Source: Achromobacter animicus (GTDB taxonomy: Bacteria > Pseudomonadota > Gammaproteobacteria > Burkholderiales > Burkholderiaceae_B). Taken from it: DNA of 64,000 nt. The stretch's first letter is position 1. Each line of letters starts with the position of its first letter. The translations under genes and the position numbers were made by a program. Below the pieces are notes generated by a model, which had not been told where the DNA came from, did not search any database, and was given only the letters and a program-made list of their open reading frames with translations. Location: assembly GCF_902859585.1 (NCBI RefSeq), contig NZ_CADIJM010000008.1, positions 143,976 through 207,975 of the forward strand, read 5' to 3'. Positions 60,442-64,000 of this stretch are shown here, piece by piece.

Positions 60442-60771
60442 TCAGTCCACAATAAACAGCTTGGCGCCGGTCTGCGTGGACGAGCGGTGCGGTTCGGCCT
60501 GATCGGCCACCTGATAGCTCATGCCGGGGGTCAGCACGAACTGGCGGCCGTCTTCCAGTTCGGTGTGCAGTTCGCCTTCCAGACAGAACAGGATGTGGCC
60601 CTTGGTGCACCAGTGGTCAGCCAGGTAACCGGCCGTGTATTCCACCATGCGCACGCGCAGGTCGCCGAATTGGCGGGTACGCCAGTACGCCGTGCCGGTT
60701 TCGCCGGCATGTTCGGTGCGTTCCACTTCGGACCAATCGGTGGTGCCGAAGGGGATGTTGCTCATCTTCAT
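60442..60771 (-). CDS. DHCW-motif cupin-fold protein
   Basis: The 109-residue single-domain cupin has the motif YLADHWCTKGHILFCLEGEL, which contains the DHCW sequence that names this small family. The His, Cys and Glu would sit at the usual cupin metal site. Substrate is unknown. I start at MKMSNIPFG (60771), with AGGA 8 bases upstream; the longer frame runs through the divergent promoter region. The 131 bp between it and the yfcF gene hold short direct repeats (GCAAAGGTCAG) but no gene. Confidence 0.85.
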   Translation of the reverse strand: MKMSNIPFGTTDWSEVERTEHAGETGTAYWRTRQFGDLRVRMVEYTAGYLADHWCTKGHILFCLEGELHTELEDGRQFVLTPGMSYQVADQAEPHRSSTQTGAKLFIVD

Positions 60772-60880
60772 CGTGGATCCTGCAAGGTGGGTCCGCCCCA
60801 GAATGCCGGGCGAAACAACACATACTACGCCAATCGGGCTACCGGCTTTCCGCGGCCGGCCCATGGCGCGCGGCCGCACA

Positions 60881-60908
60881 TTGAAAAATCGGTCCATAAC
60901 CCCTATCT
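60881..60908 (+). promoter_or_regulatory. Heat-shock (sigma-32) promoter candidate of cbpA-cbpM
   Basis: TTGAAA, 14 bases, CCCTATCT: the -35 is the sigma-32 core, the -10 matches CCCCATNT at all but one position, and the spacing is right. It lies 67 bp upstream of cbpA, a DnaJ-like chaperone, which fits. Confidence 0.6.
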
Positions 60909-60974
60909 TCTGGCTATTCAAGGCCGGATCCGGCTGTGCCGGACGCGGCCTCAACCCTCTACGTGAGCTGGAAC

Positions 60975-61916
60975 ATGGAGTTCAAGGACTACTACAGCAT
61001 TCTCGGGGTGGAGCAGGGCGCATCCGACGACGATATCCGCAAGGCATACCGCAAGCTCGCCCGCAAATATCACCCAGACGTCAGCAAGGAAAGCGACGCC
61101 GAAACCCGCATGCGCGACGTCAACGAAGCCTACGACGTGCTGCGTGACGCCGAAAAGCGCCAGGCCTATGACAATCTGGCCGCGGGCGTCTCGCCCGAAG
61201 GCGGCTTCCAACCGCCGCCCGGATGGGACGAAGGCTTCGAATTCCACCGCGGCGCCGCGGCCGGCGACGAAGCCCAATTCAGCGAGTTCTTTTCGTCACT
61301 CTTTGGTGGTCGGGGCGCCAGGCACGGCGGACGCCAGCAGGAATTCCGCACGCGCGGCGAAGACCATCACGCCGCCATCGAAGTCGACCTGGAAGACGCC
61401 ATCAAGGGCGCGACGCGCGACATCAGCCTGCGGTCCATGCAGATGGACGACCAGGGCCGGCCGCACATGCAGAGCCGCACCCTCAGCGTCAAGATCCCGG
61501 CCGGCGTGCGCGAAGGCCAGTACATCCGGCTGGCCGGACAGGGGATGCCCGGCTATGGCGGCGGCGAAAGCGGCGATCTGTATCTGGAAGTGCGCTTCAA
61601 GCCGCATCCGCGCTACCGTGCCGAAGGGCGAGATCTCTACATGACCTTGCCGGTTGCCCCGTGGGAAGCCGCGCTGGGCGCCAGCGTCAAGGCGCCCACG
61701 CCCGGCGGCACGGTCGAAGTGTCCGTGCCGCCCGGGTCCGGCAACGGCCGCAAGCTGCGGCTGCGCGGGCGCGGCATTCCCGGCGATCCGCCGGGTGATC
61801 TGTACCTGGTCCTGGATCTGGTGCTGCCGCCGGCGGACAGCGAAGCCGCCAAGGCCGCTTACCGCAAGCTGCAGCAGGATCTGCCCTTCAACCCGCGCCG
61901 CAATCTCGGGGTCTGA
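60975..61916 (+). CDS. cbpA: DnaJ-like co-chaperone CbpA
   Basis: The 313-residue protein has an N-terminal J-domain (MEFKDYYSILGVEQGASDDD; HPD at YHPDVS) and two C-terminal substrate-binding domains, with no zinc-finger region, so it is CbpA and not DnaJ. It would stimulate DnaK and, in E. coli, also binds nucleoid DNA. I start at 60975; codons upstream lie in the promoter region. cbpM follows 2 bp later. Confidence 0.94.
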   Translation: MEFKDYYSILGVEQGASDDDIRKAYRKLARKYHPDVSKESDAETRMRDVNEAYDVLRDAEKRQAYDNLAAGVSPEGGFQPPPGWDEGFEFHRGAAAGDEAQFSEFFSSLFGGRGARHGGRQQEFRTRGEDHHAAIEVDLEDAIKGATRDISLRSMQMDDQGRPHMQSRTLSVKIPAGVREGQYIRLAGQGMPGYGGGESGDLYLEVRFKPHPRYRAEGRDLYMTLPVAPWEAALGASVKAPTPGGTVEVSVPPGSGNGRKLRLRGRGIPGDPPGDLYLVLDLVLPPADSEAAKAAYRKLQQDLPFNPRRNLGV

Positions 61917-61918
61917 GC

Positions 61919-62233
61919 ATGAAGAAGATAGTGATCACCAGCGCCACCGTCGTCGGCAAGTCGCAGCCGCTCAACGCAGACGACCTGGCGCGCGCCTGCG
62001 GCGCGGAAGTGGAATGGGTGGCCCGGCTGGTCGAAGTCGGCATCGTCAATGCCAGCGGCAGCGGCCCGGCGGAATGGCGTTTCTACAGCGTGGACCTGCA
62101 ACGCGCCTTGCACGCGCGGCGGCTCGAGCATGACTTTGGCGCCGGTCTGGACGCCGTCGCGCTCATCCTGGACCTGAGCCAGGAGGTGCGCCGTCTGAAG
62201 TCGCAGTTGCGGGCGCTGGGCGCGACGCCTTGA
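61919..62233 (+). CDS. cbpM: Chaperone modulator CbpM
   Basis: The 104-residue protein is a MerR-like helix-turn-helix protein without DNA role that binds the CbpA J-domain and inhibits it. LVEVGIVNASGSGPAEWRFY is typical. Its position 2 bp after cbpA is the standard arrangement. Confidence 0.92.
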   Translation: MKKIVITSATVVGKSQPLNADDLARACGAEVEWVARLVEVGIVNASGSGPAEWRFYSVDLQRALHARRLEHDFGAGLDAVALILDLSQEVRRLKSQLRALGATP

Positions 62234-62315
62234 CGGCGCGGGGCGTCTGATCGGGCCGCGTTCCGCTGGGCTGAGTTGGCGGCGATTCGCGCTGAACTGC
62301 GCCAAGCCGGGTCGA

Positions 62316-62345
62316 CCCAATCCAAGCCGCCCCAATCCAAGCCGC
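62316..62345. repeat. Two 15-bp tandem repeats upstream of azlC
   Basis: The unit CCCAATCCAAGCCGC occurs twice exactly in the 158-bp gap between cbpM and azlC. A TAAAAT sequence (62359-62364) downstream may be the -10 box of azlC. Confidence 0.7.
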
Positions 62346-62391
62346 CCATACCGCTGAGTAAAATGGGCGCCCGCCGCAACAAGTCAAAGCG

Positions 62392-63114
62392 ATGAGCGCC
62401 TTGGAGACTCCCCCCGCCGCCGCGCGCGCCCCGTCCGGCGGCGCGCATATCGATGGCCTGAAATCCTGCCTGCCGGTCATGATCGGCTACTTTCCGGTTG
62501 CCGTGACGTTCGGCATCGCCGGTATCGCGGCTGGCCTGACGCCGTTGCAGGTCATCCTGATTTCCGTGCTGGTGTACGCGGGCGCCAGCCAGTTCCTGCT
62601 GCTGGCCTCCATCAAGGCCGGCACGCCGTGGCTGTGGGTGGTGGCGCTGTGCTCGCTGCTCAATGCGCGGCACCTGCTCTATGGCCCGCTGCTGTCGCGC
62701 TTTTTGCCGGCGGCGCTGCGCGATCGCCTTAAGGTTGCTTTTCTTTTGACCGATGAAGTCTTCGCCACCGCCTTCAACCGGTTGCAGGGCGTGGAACCCG
62801 CCCGGCGGCAGGGCTGGATGGTCGCGCTGGGCTTGGGCGCCTGGCTGACGTGGATCGCCGGCACCGCCGTGGGCGTGTACGCCGGCGACGGCCTCGAGCG
62901 GCACTATCCGATGCTGTCGCAAGTCATGCGCTTTGCGCTGCCCGCGCTGTTCATGGCGCTGGTGTGCCAGAGCGCCCGGCGCGGCATGGGACTGCCCATC
63001 CTGGCCGCCGTCATCGGCGCCGGACTGGTGGCCGCGCTGGGATACACCAGCCTCGCCATCCTGGCAGGCGCCGTCATCGGCTGCGCCGCCTATCGATTCA
63101 GGAGGCCCGCATGA
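62392..63114 (+). CDS. azlC: AzlC-family branched-chain amino acid exporter subunit
   Basis: The 240-residue membrane protein has the AzlC signature PVMIGYFPVAVTFGIAGIAAG and VYAGASQFLLLASI, with five to six helices. Together with AzlD it exports branched-chain amino acids or their analogues. Its stop overlaps the azlD start by 4 bp (ATGA). Confidence 0.93.
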   Translation: MSALETPPAAARAPSGGAHIDGLKSCLPVMIGYFPVAVTFGIAGIAAGLTPLQVILISVLVYAGASQFLLLASIKAGTPWLWVVALCSLLNARHLLYGPLLSRFLPAALRDRLKVAFLLTDEVFATAFNRLQGVEPARRQGWMVALGLGAWLTWIAGTAVGVYAGDGLERHYPMLSQVMRFALPALFMALVCQSARRGMGLPILAAVIGAGLVAALGYTSLAILAGAVIGCAAYRFRRPA

Positions 63115-63458
63115 ACGCCAGCGGACTGGAATTCTGGGGCGCCGTCATTGCGATGGCGGTCATCACCTACCTCACGCGCGCCCTGCCGTTCATGCTGTCC
63201 GAGCGCAGCCGGCTGTTGCGGCACCTGTCCCGCGAGGGCTCGGCGCTGTCGGCGCTGGGTCCGTCGCTGCTGGCCGGCATCGCCGCCGCCGTCATCGTGC
63301 CGGATCTGCTGGGCGCCGCCGACGAGGCCGCCCACATTGCGCCGTACGTGGGCGGGCTTGTCGTCACGGGCGTGGCGGCGCGCCTGGTCAGCAACACGGG
63401 CGTGGCCGTGCTGCTCGGCATGGGCGGATACGGGATATTGCTGGCCTTGGCGGCGTAG
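63111..63458 (+). CDS. azlD: AzlD-family transporter subunit
   Basis: The 115-residue protein has about four helices, with AVITYLTRALPFMLSER at the start, and is the small partner of AzlC. GGAGG precedes the ATG by 5-6 bases, inside azlC. The gene ends 44 bp before the interrupted GST gene. Confidence 0.92.
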   Translation: MNASGLEFWGAVIAMAVITYLTRALPFMLSERSRLLRHLSREGSALSALGPSLLAGIAAAVIVPDLLGAADEAAHIAPYVGGLVVTGVAARLVSNTGVAVLLGMGGYGILLALAA

Positions 63459-63502
63459 CGGCCCGCAGGGCAAAATGGTCCGATCCCCCAAGGAGACCGA
63501 CC

Positions 63503-63898
63503 ATGCTTACGCTCTACCACGCACCGCGTTCGCGGTCGTTCCGGATATTGTGGCTGCTCGAGGAACTGGGCGTGCCCTACGACACCGAAATGGTGTCGAT
63601 CCGCGGCCACGACAGCACGGGGCACATGCCTGCCGATTACATCGACATCCATCCGCACCGCAAGGTGCCGGCGCTGGTGCATGACGGCGTGCCCGTGTTT
63701 GAAACGCCCGCCATCGCGGTGTACCTGACCGACCTGTTTCCGCAGGCGGGGCTGGGACCGGTCGTCGGCGACCCGCAGCGCGGTCCCTATCTGACGTGGC
63801 TGGCGTATTCCACGGGCGTGTTCGAGCCTGCGATGGTCGAGCGGGCGTTCAAGACGCCGCATCAGGCCGCGCTGGGATGGGGGTCGGCCGACGAGATT
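63503..63898 (+). pseudogene. Glutathione S-transferase, 3' part replaced by an insertion sequence
   Basis: ATG 63503 has AGGAGA upstream and the frame gives a good N-terminal GST domain (MLTLYHAPRSRSFRILWLLE, thioredoxin fold) and the start of the helical domain up to about GWGSADEI at 63898. A family member of normal length (about 200-210 residues) would go on for some 75 residues. Here the sequence changes to the end of a transposase gene on the other strand. The frame happens to stay open to the window end, so a fusion peptide may still be made. The protein is very likely inactive as a GST. Confidence 0.75.
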
Positions 63899-63910
63899 CT
63901 ATGGTCTCGG

Positions 63911-64000
63911 TCAAGCAGTCGTAGGTCGCAATTTCTCTGGATCAAAGGGTTGACCTGTTCGCCATACCCCGTACGCGATCCGCAGGAGTTTGCGCGCGAT
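63911..64000 (-). mobile_element. IS110/IS1111-family transposase, C-terminal end (partial)
   Basis: Reading the minus strand from the window edge, the frame gives IARKLLRIAYGVWRTGQPFD followed by PEKLRPTTA and a stop at 63911-63913. The KLLRIAYGVW-x-GQPFDP ending is characteristic of IS110-type (DEDD) transposases. Only 29 residues are inside the window. The element boundary with the GST gene lies at about 63896-63905. No inverted repeat is apparent, which fits the IS110 group. Confidence 0.82.

Overview
The window reads as a high-GC betaproteobacterial chromosome, most like the Alcaligenaceae (Achromobacter/Bordetella type). This is inferred from gene content and order: miaB-ybeZ-ybeY-corC-lnt, queA-tgt-yajC-secD-secF, tkt-gap-pgk, maeB with a fused Pta-like domain, and a DUF3141-pta-ackA-fabI cluster. 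It is dense and mostly core metabolism. I see no prophage, plasmid or CRISPR locus. The only clear mobile-element sequence is at the right edge, where an IS110/IS1111-type transposase end cuts into a glutathione S-transferase gene.

Layout. 0-5.3 kb: a small membrane protein with a decayed partial duplicate, a peroxiredoxin, an MFS transporter with a 12-bp minisatellite in its tail, an EamA transporter and bioB. 5.5-8.3 kb: a three-PAS LuxR-type regulator, then a tandemly duplicated tRNA-Ala/Glu/Asp unit (six tRNAs), each unit with its own terminator. 8.5-17.1 kb: an aldo/keto reductase, the miaB-to-lnt operon, a PAP2 phosphatase and a VOC protein. 17.2-25.5 kb: the Sec translocase accessory genes with queuosine tRNA modification, dacB and upp. 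25.6-35.1 kb: nitrate assimilation (cysG, nasT, nrtABD, an FAD reductase, nasA). 35.2-46.8 kb: envelope and stress proteins (YqjD/E/K type), ubiD, a lytic transglycosylase, an aminotransferase, maeB, a patatin-like lipase, a barstar and rsmE. 46.9-51.3 kb: tkt-gap-pgk. 51.5-59.7 kb: a SulP transporter, a field of GGTGTC/GACACC palindromes, then fabI, ackA, pta and a PhaC-like DUF3141 protein. 59.7-64 kb: GST, cupin, cbpA-cbpM, azlCD and the disrupted GST.

The most informative regulatory locus is the 418-bp gap between nasT and nrtA. It holds two NtrC-like boxes 33 bp apart, a near-perfect sigma-54 promoter, and a leader that begins with two hairpins whose hexaloops have A at position 1 and G at position 4. 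The second hairpin overlaps the left arm of a strong intrinsic terminator. This is the architecture expected for ANTAR (NasT/NasR) antitermination, so both the sensor-side protein and its RNA target are visible. No nasS partner and no nirBD are present in the window.

The best candidate for a poorly described system is the DUF3141-pta-ackA-fabI block. A protein with a PhaC-like Cys-Asp-His triad and a histone-H1-like Ala/Lys/Ser tail is linked to acyl-phosphate enzymes and an enoyl-ACP reductase, under a promoter with a built-in inverted repeat. Its substrate and purpose cannot be read from sequence alone.
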